This document shows, piece by piece, positions 47,865-55,551 of a stretch of DNA of 64,000 nt. The translations under genes and the position numbers were made by a program. The notes under the pieces were generated by a model. It searched no databases, was not told the origin of the DNA, and saw only the letters and a list, made by a program, of their open reading frames with translations. The stretch is from Caldilineaceae bacterium (GTDB taxonomy: Bacteria > Chloroflexota > Anaerolineae > Caldilineales > Caldilineaceae), in the NCBI GenBank assembly GCA_022824025.1, contig JAJEBF010000013.1, positions 1 through 64,000 on the forward strand, given 5' to 3'. Each line of letters begins with the position of its first letter. The stretch's first letter is position 1.

Positions 47865-48213
47865 TTGCGTAAGCCGCTGAAGTTGGCGAAATCGATTTGC
47901 CGCTGGGTGCTGGCTGATTCTTTTCGGCGAATACAGCCAGCTCTGCCTGGATGAAGTGGTCGACGACTGCTGTGAAGAGCCTTTCGACGAAGTCCGGGTC
48001 TACGCCGGCAGCGTCGGCCCAGTCTCGCCGCGCCGCGATCATGCGGCGCTGGCGTTCGCGGGCATGCACGTGCGCCGCATCGCGCTTGAAACGGGCCGCC
48101 GCGTGCACGTACTCCTGCCGCCGGCTGATCGTCTCTATGAGCGACCGGTCCAGCTGGTCAATCTCAGATCGCACCTCTTCGAGGGTGTGACATTCCTGGG
48201 GTTGTGGCATCAC
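47836..48213 (-). CDS. AroQ-type chorismate mutase/PchB-like protein
   Basis: A 125-residue helical protein. EEVRSEIDQLDRSLIETISR is the AroQ helix one, followed by VHAAARFKRDAAHVHARER and RRDWADAAGVDPDFVERLF. These last segments resemble isochorismate-pyruvate lyase PchB more than EHD-class chorismate mutases. It could convert chorismate to prephenate or isochorismate to salicylate; no other aromatic or siderophore gene is adjacent. A Pro/Ser-rich tail of about 25 residues overlaps the start of the GT4 gene. Confidence 0.8.
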   Translation of the reverse strand: MMPQPQECHTLEEVRSEIDQLDRSLIETISRRQEYVHAAARFKRDAAHVHARERQRRMIAARRDWADAAGVDPDFVERLFTAVVDHFIQAELAVFAEKNQPAPSGKSISPTSAAYASGRQEEDGS

Positions 48214-48298
48214 ATTACCTGCTTAGGGTGTATCCAGGGCCTGTTGGATATGGTGGAGAATTCTACCCTAGTGCGCGGCTCGAAACAAAGGTGGGGAC

Positions 48299-48393
48299 AG
48301 GGCAATCGCATCTTGTTGGGAGTGAACTTTCGGCAGAAAGTCAGTTTTCCAACCAGCTCGTTTGCGTTGACCCGATTCAGATGCGATTGCCCT
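48299..48393. repeat. 95-bp element with 14-bp terminal inverted repeats, copy 1
   Basis: AGGGCAATCGCATC (48299-48312) and GATGCGATTGCCCT (48380-48393) are perfect inverted ends. Inside are a nested GTTGG/CCAAC pair and an ACTTTC/GAAAGT hairpin. A second copy of the same length lies at 49418. No reading frame is convincing. It resembles a MITE or a structured intergenic repeat. Confidence 0.75.
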
Positions 48394-48400
48394 GGGACGG

Positions 48401-48460
48401 GGATTTTGTCTGAACGGGGATTTGGGACACGGATTTTGTCTGACCGGGGATTTGGGGGGA
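48401..48460. repeat. Two 30-bp direct repeats rich in G
   Basis: GGATTTTGTCTGA, one variable base (A or C), then CGGGGATTTG occurs at 48401 and again at 48431, exactly 30 bp apart. It abuts the right end of the 95-bp element and is followed by more G-rich sequence with GGGGAT steps to 48485. Confidence 0.6.
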
Positions 48461-48483
48461 TGAAGGGGATTAGGGGGGATGGG

Positions 48484-48604
48484 GCGAACGGCAACGGCCT
48501 TTTGATCCACGAAGGGACGCGAAGGGGCGCGAAGAAGGGCAACTGCGAACGGCAACACCTTCTGATCCACGGAGGGACACGGAGGGGCATTGAGGAGGGC
48601 AGCG
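48484..48604. repeat. Two imperfect direct repeats of about 60 bp
   Basis: GCGAACGGCAAC, then TGATCCACG-x-AGGGAC and GAGGGGC-like steps, occurs at 48484 and again at 48545, with a one-base length difference between copies. Related TGATCCACGAAGGGACGCGAAGG runs are a widespread type of degenerate intergenic repeat. No gene is seen. Confidence 0.55.
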
Positions 48605-48640
48605 CCATTGTGGTGCGCGGAGGGGAAGGTATGAGGGAGT

Positions 48641-48860
48641 GGTGCGTGTTCGTGAGTGTCTGTGAGTGTCTATGAGCGTTCACGAGTGTTTGTGAGCGTT
48701 TGCGAGTTTTTGTGATTGTTCGCGAGTGTTCGCGAGTGTTCGCGAGTGTTTGTGAGCGTTTACGAGTGTTCACGAGCGTTTGTGAGTGTTTACGAGCGTT
48801 CGTGAGTGTTTGTGAGTGTTTGTGAGCGTTTGTGAGCGTTTGTGTGCGTTCGTGAGAGAG
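48641..48860. repeat. Minisatellite of about 22 ten-base units
   Basis: The consensus YRYGAGYGTT repeats without any length change from 48641 to about 48860. Units differ almost only by T/C or A/G changes at positions 1-3 and 7, while the GAG and GTT cores hold. The period is about one helical turn of DNA. Although translatable in several frames, it shows no gene-like start, ribosome site or composition. Confidence 0.9.
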
Positions 48861-49090
48861 TGGAGGTGGAAAGGGGCGGAGATCCGCGAAGTGAAGCGAA
48901 TCGGGGCCAGGGCGAGTAATAAATGGTCGATGAATGGGCATTTGCTTGGGTCTGACGAGGTGTTGAGGGGGGGGCGGCCTGATTGGCGCTGCGGCGGGTG
49001 GGGCGGCAGGATGGTGGGTAGGGAGTTACGCTGCCGAGGTGAGGGTCGGCAGATGTTCGTTATATTCTATTTGTTTTCCACCTTCCCAGG

Positions 49091-49333
49091 TCAGGAGGTT
49101 GGAACGGGCTGGTGGTTGATTAGGGCGCCATTGGGGGCGTCCGGGTTTTGAAGTTCGTCCTGCGTTCTCTCGTATTCGTCATTCTGATAGAGGTTCTCGA
49201 GGAGGCGAATCAGGTCCCCGGCCTGGTGCACCTGGTCGGCCAGGACTTGGGGGTCGGTTTCGACTTCGTCGGATTCGGGGACGGCGCCGGCCCTGGCCCG
49301 GGCGGGGCGATTGGTTGGCGTCGGGGAGACCAT
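49091..49333 (-). CDS. Small hypothetical protein
   Basis: An 80-residue frame with a basic Pro/Arg/Ala N-terminus, then an acidic, amphipathic helical region (VLADQVHQAGDLIRLLENLY). It has no recognisable family and no clear ribosome site before the ATG. It lies in the repeat-rich interval, so it may be spurious. The acidic helix gives it some protein-like character. Confidence 0.3.
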   Translation of the reverse strand: MVSPTPTNRPARARAGAVPESDEVETDPQVLADQVHQAGDLIRLLENLYQNDEYERTQDELQNPDAPNGALINHQPVPTS

Positions 49334-49417
49334 ACAAACGCGAGGGAATGTATGACAACGGCAGAACAACTGTACTTATTTGGCTGCACGATGTCAAGGG
49401 GCAATTGGGGCAATTTG

Positions 49418-49512
49418 AGGGCCATCGCACCTTGTTGGGAGAGGACTTTCAGCCGAAAGCCAGTTTTCCAACCAGCTCGTTTACGTTGACCCAATTCAGA
49501 TGCCATTGCCCT
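49418..49512. repeat. 95-bp element with terminal inverted repeats, copy 2
   Basis: AGGGCCATCGCACC (49418-49431) and GATGCCATTGCCCT (49499-49512) are the now imperfect ends. By eye, 85 of 95 positions match copy 1, with no insertions or deletions. The central block CAGTTTTCCAACCAGCTCGT is identical in both. The nested CTTTC/GAAAG hairpin is kept although loop bases differ. Confidence 0.75.
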
Positions 49513-49711
49513 GGGGGTGGGGGCGTCTTGCACGACCGTGTCATTTCGGCAATCTTCCGTCACTCGGTTGTCGCGCTCGCCATCAAGCGGCCCAACATCG
49601 CACGACCTCGGTTCTTGCCGTCAGACCCTGCGGGCTCTTGACCTGCCCGCTGGCACTGCAGTAGAATGCGCCGCATAGCCAGATCCGGAACCCGTCCAAG
49701 GAGCCCCATCC

Positions 49712-51100
49712 ATGCCAGCCTACCAGTCCTTTCTCAGATCCAACGAGGAGCGGTTTCTCGACGAACTGCTTGACTTCCTTCGCATTCCCAGCATTTCAGC
49801 GCTGCCCGAGCGAGCCGGAGACGTAGCCCGCGCCGGAGACTGGGTCGTCCAGCGTTTGACCGCAGCGGGCGTCGAAAATGTCGAACTGCTGCCGACCGGT
49901 GGTCATCCCGTCGTCTACGGCGACTGGATGCACGCGCCCGGCAAGCCCACCATCCTGATCTACGGCCATTTCGACGTTCAGCCCGTCGACCCCGTAGAGC
50001 TATGGACGAACGCGCCTTTCGAGCCCACGATCATTGGCGATCGCGTCTATGCCCGCGGCGCGTCCGACGACAAGGGGAACATGCTGGCGCCCATCCTTGC
50101 CGTCGAAGCGCTGCTGCAAAGCGAGGGGGCCGCTCCTGTAAATCTGAAGTTTTGCTTCGAAGGCCAGGAGGAGATCGGCAGCCCCCAGATCCCGGAGTTT
50201 ATGCCACAGCATCGGGAGCGTTTTGCCTGTGACCTTGCTGTCAGCGCGGACGGCGGACAGTTCAGCGAAACAGAGCCGATCCTGCTCATGTCCCTGCGCG
50301 GCATCTGCGGCCTGCAGATCAATGTTCATGGCGCGGCCACCGATCTCCATTCCGGCCTGCACGGCGGCCGCATCCAGAACCCAATCCATGCGCTTACACA
50401 GATTCTGGGCTCCTTGCGTCGGGCCGACGGCACGGTGACGGTGGAAGGATTCTATGACAGTGTCGTTGAGCTCAGCCAGGGGGAACGCGACGCCATCGCC
50501 AGGGTACCATTTGACGGCGTTGAATACCTGCATGAGCTGGGCCTGGAGGAGGAGTTCGGCGAACCTGGCTACACAAACCGCGAGCGAGGGTGGATCCGTC
50601 CGACTTTGGAGATGAACGGCATCTGGGGGGGATTTCAGGAAGAGGGGATCAAGACGGTCCTGCCCAACTCTGCGCATGCGAAGATAACATGCCGGTTGGT
50701 TGCCGACCAGGATCCGAGCGAGATCGTCGAGCTTTTGCGGGCGCATGTGAAGCGAAGCGCCCCGCCTGGCGTGCGTGTGGAGGTGGCGCCCCTTTCAATT
50801 CAGGGCCAGCCTTACAGTATTTCGGCCGATCACTGGGGAAATCAGGCCGCGGAAGCCATACTCAAAGAGTTGTACGGACGCGACCCTTACCAAACTCGAA
50901 GCGGAGGCAGCATACCCATTACTGGCGTCTTTCGCGAGCAGCTTGGAGCCGATACCATCAGCTTTGGCTTCGGGCTTGAAGACGAAAACATCCACGCGCC
51001 CGACGAGTTCTTCCGGCTGGCCAGCTTCCGCAGAAGTCAGGTTGCTTATTGCAAATTGCTTGAAAAACTTGGGGAGTCAGCGCCGCCGAAACGGGGTTAA
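49712..51100 (+). CDS. M20 family dipeptidase
   Basis: A 462-residue cytoplasmic metallopeptidase of the M20 (PepV/carnosinase-like) family. The two-zinc site is visible: His in LIYGHFDVQP, bridging Asp in RGASDDKGNML, catalytic Glu-Glu in CFEGQEEIGSPQ, then Asp in AVSADGG and the C-terminal His in ENIHAPDEFF. A lid/dimerisation domain occupies roughly residues 190-340. It hydrolyses short peptides or amidated amino acids. AAGGAG precedes the ATG. It converges on the PAP2-like gene. Confidence 0.93.
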   Translation: MPAYQSFLRSNEERFLDELLDFLRIPSISALPERAGDVARAGDWVVQRLTAAGVENVELLPTGGHPVVYGDWMHAPGKPTILIYGHFDVQPVDPVELWTNAPFEPTIIGDRVYARGASDDKGNMLAPILAVEALLQSEGAAPVNLKFCFEGQEEIGSPQIPEFMPQHRERFACDLAVSADGGQFSETEPILLMSLRGICGLQINVHGAATDLHSGLHGGRIQNPIHALTQILGSLRRADGTVTVEGFYDSVVELSQGERDAIARVPFDGVEYLHELGLEEEFGEPGYTNRERGWIRPTLEMNGIWGGFQEEGIKTVLPNSAHAKITCRLVADQDPSEIVELLRAHVKRSAPPGVRVEVAPLSIQGQPYSISADHWGNQAAEAILKELYGRDPYQTRSGGSIPITGVFREQLGADTISFGFGLEDENIHAPDEFFRLASFRRSQVAYCKLLEKLGESAPPKRG

Positions 51101-51123
51101 AACGCAGACGGCTTGCGCGTCGC

Positions 51124-51570
51124 TCATGCGGCAAGCTGAAACCACAGGACAGTGTAGAGGACACCGACGAGAGCGCCAGTGTATACTTCGGTCGGTGTAT
51201 GTCCGATCAGTTCCTTCAGCTCCTCTTCACTGACCGGTTGCCCCGTGAAGAGCTCACGCAGGATCTGGTTGAGGACCTTCGCCTGCTTGCCCGCGGCTTG
51301 CCGCACACCGGTTGCGTCGTACATGACAACCAGGGCGAAGATTACGGCCATGGCAAATATGTCGCTGCGAGGTCCGGACCGGTAACCGATGGCGGAGACG
51401 AGGCTGCAGACCATGGCGGCGTGGCTGCTGGGCATCCCCCCGGCGCGCGCCAGCACCCGCAGATCAAAGTCGCGATGCTGGATCCATTCGAAGAGAAACT
51501 TGTAGAGTTGAACGATTAGGCCGACACTCAGTGGCAGCCAGATAATGGATCCGCTCCCGAGCAGCTGCAT
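51124..51570 (-). CDS. Divergent PAP2-like membrane protein (DUF212)
   Basis: A 148-residue membrane protein with three to four helices. The phosphatase-like motif ARAGGMPSSHAAMVCSLVSA holds the SxxSH-type residues of the acid-phosphatase/vanadium-peroxidase superfamily, and the C-terminal IGHTPTEVYTGALVG carries the second conserved His block. DUF212 proteins are widespread; the substrate is unknown. The ATG at 51570 lies just after the xseB stop, so translation is coupled. Confidence 0.88.
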   Translation of the reverse strand: MQLLGSGSIIWLPLSVGLIVQLYKFLFEWIQHRDFDLRVLARAGGMPSSHAAMVCSLVSAIGYRSGPRSDIFAMAVIFALVVMYDATGVRQAAGKQAKVLNQILRELFTGQPVSEEELKELIGHTPTEVYTGALVGVLYTVLWFQLAA

Positions 51571-51574
51571 TTCG

Positions 51575-51826
51575 CTACTGTCCCTGTGAATCGCCCAACT
51601 GCGCCAGGTTCCCGTCCGGCTGCCACTTCCTGACTCTGAGCTCGGCCTCTTCAAGCAGCACACCGCAGCGCGAGGCCAACTTCACGCCTTTTTCGTAAAG
51701 CTCCAGCGAGTCCGCCAGAGGCAGTTCGGCTGCTTCAAGACGCTCCAGAATCTCCTGAAGCTGGGCATAGCTCTCCTCGTAGGACAGGTCTTCAAACTGT
51801 TCGGCCGCCTCTTCCCTACTCGCCAT
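51575..51826 (-). CDS. xseB: Exodeoxyribonuclease VII small subunit
   Basis: An 83-residue helical protein. SYEESYAQLQEILERLEAAE followed by PLADSLELYEKGVKLASRC is the XseB signature, with the conserved LE-x-L and YE-x-G positions. It binds the large subunit XseA, which degrades single-stranded DNA. xseA is not in the window. It is followed immediately by the PAP2-like gene. Confidence 0.92.
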   Translation of the reverse strand: MASREEAAEQFEDLSYEESYAQLQEILERLEAAELPLADSLELYEKGVKLASRCGVLLEEAELRVRKWQPDGNLAQLGDSQGQ

Positions 51827-52052
51827 TGCGTTCCTTTCCCCTCCTGCCGGTTTGGCTTTAGTATAACAGATGGGTTCGTGGTTTCAGCAATGGAAAAGTT
51901 ACCGCCGACATTCATTCGCGGGGCGGTTCAGCGGAACCGCCAGCCAGCCTGATGACAGGGAGATCACCCGTCAAATTCGGCGAGGTTTTCAAGTATGGTC
52001 GCTTGCCAATGGAAGGCGGGCGAAACAGGAACTCACCCGTTTGGAGGACAAA

Positions 52053-52883
52053 GTGGCAGACACCGATCAGTACCGACCGGTCGTCGTGATTCTCGAGCCG
52101 GACCTATTTTTTTCGGTTCGACTGGAAGACGTTGTGCAAGCTGCAGGCGGCGAACCGGTCACGATCGACCGATCAGAGTTGTTCATGGGCGCGGTGGCCA
52201 GCACATTTCCCGTTCTGGCCCTGCTCGACCTGAAAACGCCCGGCGACTGGGAATCGGCCATCAGACAGTGCAAACTGAAACCGCACACGCGGCTCACGCC
52301 CATCTATGCCTTTGGCAGCCATGTTGACGTGGAGACGCTTCAGAAGGCCCGGAAGGCCGGCGCCGATCATGCCTGGGCGCGCAGCCGCATGATGGAAGAG
52401 CTTGTGGCCGTGGTCGAGCGACACATTCATCCACCGCCCCGGCTCCCTGACGGTTGCGCCGATCCGCCCAGTCGCGCTGCAGTCGCCGGGCTGCTTGCCT
52501 TCAATCAAGGACGTTTTTTCGACCAGCACGAATACCTGGAACTGGCCTGGAACGAAGAATCGCGGCCGGTGCGCGACATTTACCAGGGCATTTTGCAGGT
52601 CGGTGTCGCGTTTCTTCAGATTGAGAGGGGAAACCGGCGAGGTGCGTTGAAGATGTTTCGCCGCGGCCTGCCAAAACTTCGGGGATTGGCTGACCAGTGT
52701 CAGGGGATCGGGGTGGGACCCTTCCGCGCGGCCTCCGAGAAGATCCATCGCCGGATCTCCGAGCTGGAGCCCGAGCTTCCCGTTGACGCCAGTGATATGA
52801 ACTTTCCCAAGTTAGATTTCTCGAATCCCTACGGTGGTGAAGTACCTGAGGATCTGGGCGTTCAGTTGCCAGAGGAGGAATAG
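52053..52883 (+). CDS. Receiver-like domain fused to DUF309
   Basis: A 276-residue protein. The N-terminal half (about 10-125) has a receiver-like layout: VVVILEPDLFF, an Asp at the phospho-acceptor place in LALLDLKTPGDW, and AFGSHVDVETLQKARKAGAD, but the switch Lys is not obvious. The C-terminal half is DUF309, with LLAFNQGRFFDQHEYLELAW and GILQVGVAFLQIERGN. The role of DUF309 is unknown. GGAGGA at 52043-52048 favours the GTG at 52053. An ATG at 51870 would add 61 codons. Confidence 0.8.
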   Translation: MADTDQYRPVVVILEPDLFFSVRLEDVVQAAGGEPVTIDRSELFMGAVASTFPVLALLDLKTPGDWESAIRQCKLKPHTRLTPIYAFGSHVDVETLQKARKAGADHAWARSRMMEELVAVVERHIHPPPRLPDGCADPPSRAAVAGLLAFNQGRFFDQHEYLELAWNEESRPVRDIYQGILQVGVAFLQIERGNRRGALKMFRRGLPKLRGLADQCQGIGVGPFRAASEKIHRRISELEPELPVDASDMNFPKLDFSNPYGGEVPEDLGVQLPEEE

Positions 52884-52948
52884 GAGGCGCCACAGGCCCA
52901 GACGAAGGAGGCATCCAGGTTGCGCGTCCTGTTCATTCCAGTTCTCCG

Positions 52949-53329
52949 CTACCTTGAAGCCGCGATGGCAGAGTCGTCCCGGGCCTCCCTGACTGTCGGC
53001 GCAGCCGCAGCGGCGGCCTGCCGCCCACGCGGTGACAAGAAAAGCGTGGCCGCGGGGAATTTGTGGTTGCTGAGCAGGAGCCCTTCATCGTTCAATCGCC
53101 TCACGTCTTGGGGGGCCACAGGACGGGAGCCGCCGCCAAGCGGATGCAGACGGTATTCCTTGTTGCCGTCGATGTAGCGATGGGATTTGAGGGTTTCACC
53201 CAGCAGCAAAGCTCCAAGGAGTTGCCGCTGGGAGGGGGTCAGGGGGGAGCGAGGCGTTCTATTCGCAGAGCGTCCAAACGCGGCGCGCAGGCGCGCGCTC
53301 AATCTCGCGGCCGCGACGCGCAGCATCAT
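52949..53329 (-). CDS. Small basic hypothetical protein
   Basis: A 126-residue protein with an Arg/Ala-rich N-terminus, SPLTPSQRQLLGALLLGE (a possible HTH-like helix), then KSHRYIDGNKEYRLHPLGGG and a possible wing DVRRLNDEGLLLSNHKFPAA. The layout could be a winged helix, but I recognise no family. The start overlaps the preceding small gene in ATGA, which supports both being real and coupled. Confidence 0.55.
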   Translation of the reverse strand: MMLRVAAARLSARLRAAFGRSANRTPRSPLTPSQRQLLGALLLGETLKSHRYIDGNKEYRLHPLGGGSRPVAPQDVRRLNDEGLLLSNHKFPAATLFLSPRGRQAAAAAAPTVREARDDSAIAASR

Positions 53330-53535
53330 CCCAGATCGTCGACGTGCTCTTGGAGCTTTCGCTGGCTGATGCGCACGTATTGGTCGGCTATGATGTGGCC
53401 CATCTCCTCGTCGGACAGGCGAATGCGCAGAATGTCCAGCGCGTCCTCCGGGCTCTGTCCGTAGGCAAGTTTCTTCTTGCCGTTCTTCATGTCAAACAGG
53501 TACATGTAGTGGGGATTGGAGAAGCTGCTCATCAT
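53326..53535 (-). CDS. Small hypothetical protein
   Basis: A 69-residue protein with MYLFDMKNGKKKLAYGQSPE, then EDALDILRIRLSDEEMGHII and ADQYVRISQRKLQEHVDDLG. The composition is that of a folded, charged protein. No family is recognised. Alternative ATG at 53532. It is translationally coupled to the gene at 53329. The region 53536-53855 upstream shows no convincing gene. Confidence 0.55.
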   Translation of the reverse strand: MMSSFSNPHYMYLFDMKNGKKKLAYGQSPEDALDILRIRLSDEEMGHIIADQYVRISQRKLQEHVDDLG

Positions 53536-53855
53536 TCAGGCCTTATTCTATTGCAAGACGAAAGTCGACCCTGATTTCTTGCAAACACTACGAAAACAAT
53601 CGAAACAGAAATTTGACAACCGCTATCGCCATAGAGAACGCGGTAACCTTCTTCGATGCCCCTTCACCTATCTTCTTTTTCCCAAATGCCGCATGGCACT
53701 CTTTAGCACTATTGATTTCGTCTTCTGTAGAAGCCATTGAGTGGGAGCAATCGCCGGCACTTCGTGCAGATTATCATGCCCGCAAATCTTTCCAACTGGC
53801 AGAGTCCTTCATCCCCTTCTCTATGCCTGGAGTATTCGTCTGGAATGACAACGAA

Positions 53856-54458
53856 TTACCAAGCAACTGTGACCCCATAAGCCGCAAGGATATGTTTCTT
53901 CATCCCAGTGTCTGTGACACGCACTAGATTACTGAAGAACGCTTCCGTGTCACGAATTGCTTCGCTCGTCAGGCGTACACGTCCAGTGGGCGACTGCGTC
54001 CATGTGTAACCTGGCACTGAGAATCCGTGGGCAAAACTGTGTCGGACTCTCAGGATCTCATTCAGCCTTTCTCGAACTTGAATGCCAACCATTCGCCTTC
54101 TTGTCCAAACCCAGTCGCCAATGGGGTCATAGCCTGTATACTGTTGAAGCAGGGCCCTCGTGTTTTCCGCGTTAGGCGTGTTAAACCTCCTCAGAGCTCG
54201 TTCCGTTGCCTGCCGGGAGATGCTGTAAATTGCACGGAACTCGGCATTTCGCGGGTTTTCAATCTCAACGTAGAACGACCGCACTAAGTTGTTGATGTAG
54301 GCGTCCCACGCGGCGACATATCCCGCAAGGGCTGCGTGATAGAACACCTGCTTTTCAGTCGACAATCTAAGGGGCAATCGCCCATCTGTCGCTGCCCCGC
54401 GGAGTGTTCTCACGCGTACAGCTGCGGCAAAGTAATTCAAGGCTGCGGTTGATGCCAC
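53856..54458 (-). CDS. HEPN-domain protein (RiboL-PSP-HEPN-like), predicted ribonuclease
   Basis: A 200-residue all-helical protein. The long N-terminal helices (EKQVFYHAALAGYVAAWDAY) are followed by the HEPN active-site motif R-x4-H, Arg139 to His144 in LRVRHSFAHGF. This motif is the catalytic RNase signature of HEPN toxins and defence effectors. The N-terminal pattern is closest to the RiboL-PSP-HEPN group. The GTG start lies nine bases after the ParA-like stop with AGAGGG ahead, so the two are translated together. RNA cleavage is inferred from the motif; the target is unknown. Confidence 0.7.
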   Translation of the reverse strand: MASTAALNYFAAAVRVRTLRGAATDGRLPLRLSTEKQVFYHAALAGYVAAWDAYINNLVRSFYVEIENPRNAEFRAIYSISRQATERALRRFNTPNAENTRALLQQYTGYDPIGDWVWTRRRMVGIQVRERLNEILRVRHSFAHGFSVPGYTWTQSPTGRVRLTSEAIRDTEAFFSNLVRVTDTGMKKHILAAYGVTVAW

Positions 54459-54467
54459 AGCAGCCCT

Positions 54468-55496
54468 CTAAAGACAGTCGACAAAGGTTGCAAGAGCGCT
54501 TCGATAGCGGTCTAGTGGATCGGGATTGAGTTGGACCCTCTCACCTTCGATCTCCTTTTGTCCTGGGCGAAGGTTATACAGAGGAATCCCCTTTTTTGTC
54601 ATGATGACGCATGCGCTGTGATAGTCTGGAATCTCAACAAATCTCTCGCTTGGCTTTTCTTTCGGGGTTGTAAAGACCTGGCGATGATTCTCATGGAGCT
54701 GGTCGAGCGTCTCTTTGATGGTCTTGCTTACTGCCTCGAAAGCGCTACTTGCATTTCCCTGGTAAAGGGTCACGCGGTTATTGGCAAATGCGTGGAGTTT
54801 GGGGGTAACGACGCCTTCGCTCTTTGCCCTTTTTGCAAAGTTAATTCTGGCATAAGCATCAATTTTAGGGTCACCGCTAGGGTAACCGTAGAGAAGGGCA
54901 ACAACATTTTCCAAGGCACGGCGTGAACTATCGTCCGCGGTAAAGGGTACAACCACGTTTTCCGCCGCGACGAGTGCTAGCTGGGTGTAAATGGCAAAGC
55001 TCGGGTTACAGTCAAGTATGAAAAGAGTATCTCTATTTCCACTCGTTAGACGCAAAGAAACTGTCAAATCTCTTATCCAACTGAGAACCTGCTTCCACGC
55101 GTCCACTGGAATTGCTAATTGAGAAGTTTGCCGAATCGCCTCGGATAGGATTTCGAGCAGATTATCGCCACAGACGAGCAGCAAGTTTGTAGGCAATTTA
55201 GAGTTGTAGTCCTTGGGGCGCATTACGAAAGGGCTTACATCACTCAAGCTTTGGAATGGTGAATTCAGACGCGCTTCCAGGTAGCCGGCAACCGTACGCC
55301 GTGGATTTTCTCCAATTAGGTCGCTAAGAGCGTGCGATTTGACCAGGAGAGTTTCAGAAATGTCTGCCTGAGGACAAAGGTCGATCACATACACATCAAC
55401 GCCAGGATGGGCGTGTGCATACTCAGTCGCAGCCACAAAGCAAAGAAAACTCTTACCTACTCCACCTTTATTGTTCCAAAATGCATAAGCGGTCAT
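54468..55496 (-). CDS. ParA/MinD-like ATPase paired with a HEPN protein
   Basis: A 342-residue P-loop ATPase. The deviant Walker A is NNKGGVGKS (residues 8-16), Walker A-prime is YVIDLCPQADIS with Asp39, and Walker B-like LFILDCNPS is followed by VVVPFTADDSSRRALENVVA. This is the ParA/AAA_31 pattern used for DNA partitioning or protein positioning. No ParB or centromere-like repeats are nearby, and the partner is a HEPN protein instead. Base composition looks lower in GC than the flanks. Only 55 bp separate its start from the next gene's stop. ATP-dependent sensing or localisation of the HEPN effector is inference. Confidence 0.8.
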   Translation of the reverse strand: MTAYAFWNNKGGVGKSFLCFVAATEYAHAHPGVDVYVIDLCPQADISETLLVKSHALSDLIGENPRRTVAGYLEARLNSPFQSLSDVSPFVMRPKDYNSKLPTNLLLVCGDNLLEILSEAIRQTSQLAIPVDAWKQVLSWIRDLTVSLRLTSGNRDTLFILDCNPSFAIYTQLALVAAENVVVPFTADDSSRRALENVVALLYGYPSGDPKIDAYARINFAKRAKSEGVVTPKLHAFANNRVTLYQGNASSAFEAVSKTIKETLDQLHENHRQVFTTPKEKPSERFVEIPDYHSACVIMTKKGIPLYNLRPGQKEIEGERVQLNPDPLDRYRSALATFVDCL

Positions 55497-55551
55497 GGGC
55501 TGATAGCTGTGATCGATGTAGTGTGAATTGTGGTGCGCTACTCTTCAACTC

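Noticed and set aside
48641-48860. CRISPR array
   Set aside because: Units are 10 bp, tandem and without spacers, and no cas gene is nearby.
48210-48941. A 243-codon frame through the repeat region on the minus strand
   Set aside because: Most of its length is translated minisatellite and repeats (Asn-Thr-Arg-Lys-Gln-Thr-Leu runs); there is no ribosome site or domain.
53613-53927. A 104-codon frame on the plus strand beside the HEPN gene
   Set aside because: It overlaps the end of the HEPN gene in antisense, has no ribosome site and no recognisable family.
54468-55496. Plasmid or chromosome partition locus based on the ParA-like gene
   Set aside because: No ParB-like gene, no parS-like repeats and no replication gene are present; the partner is a HEPN protein.
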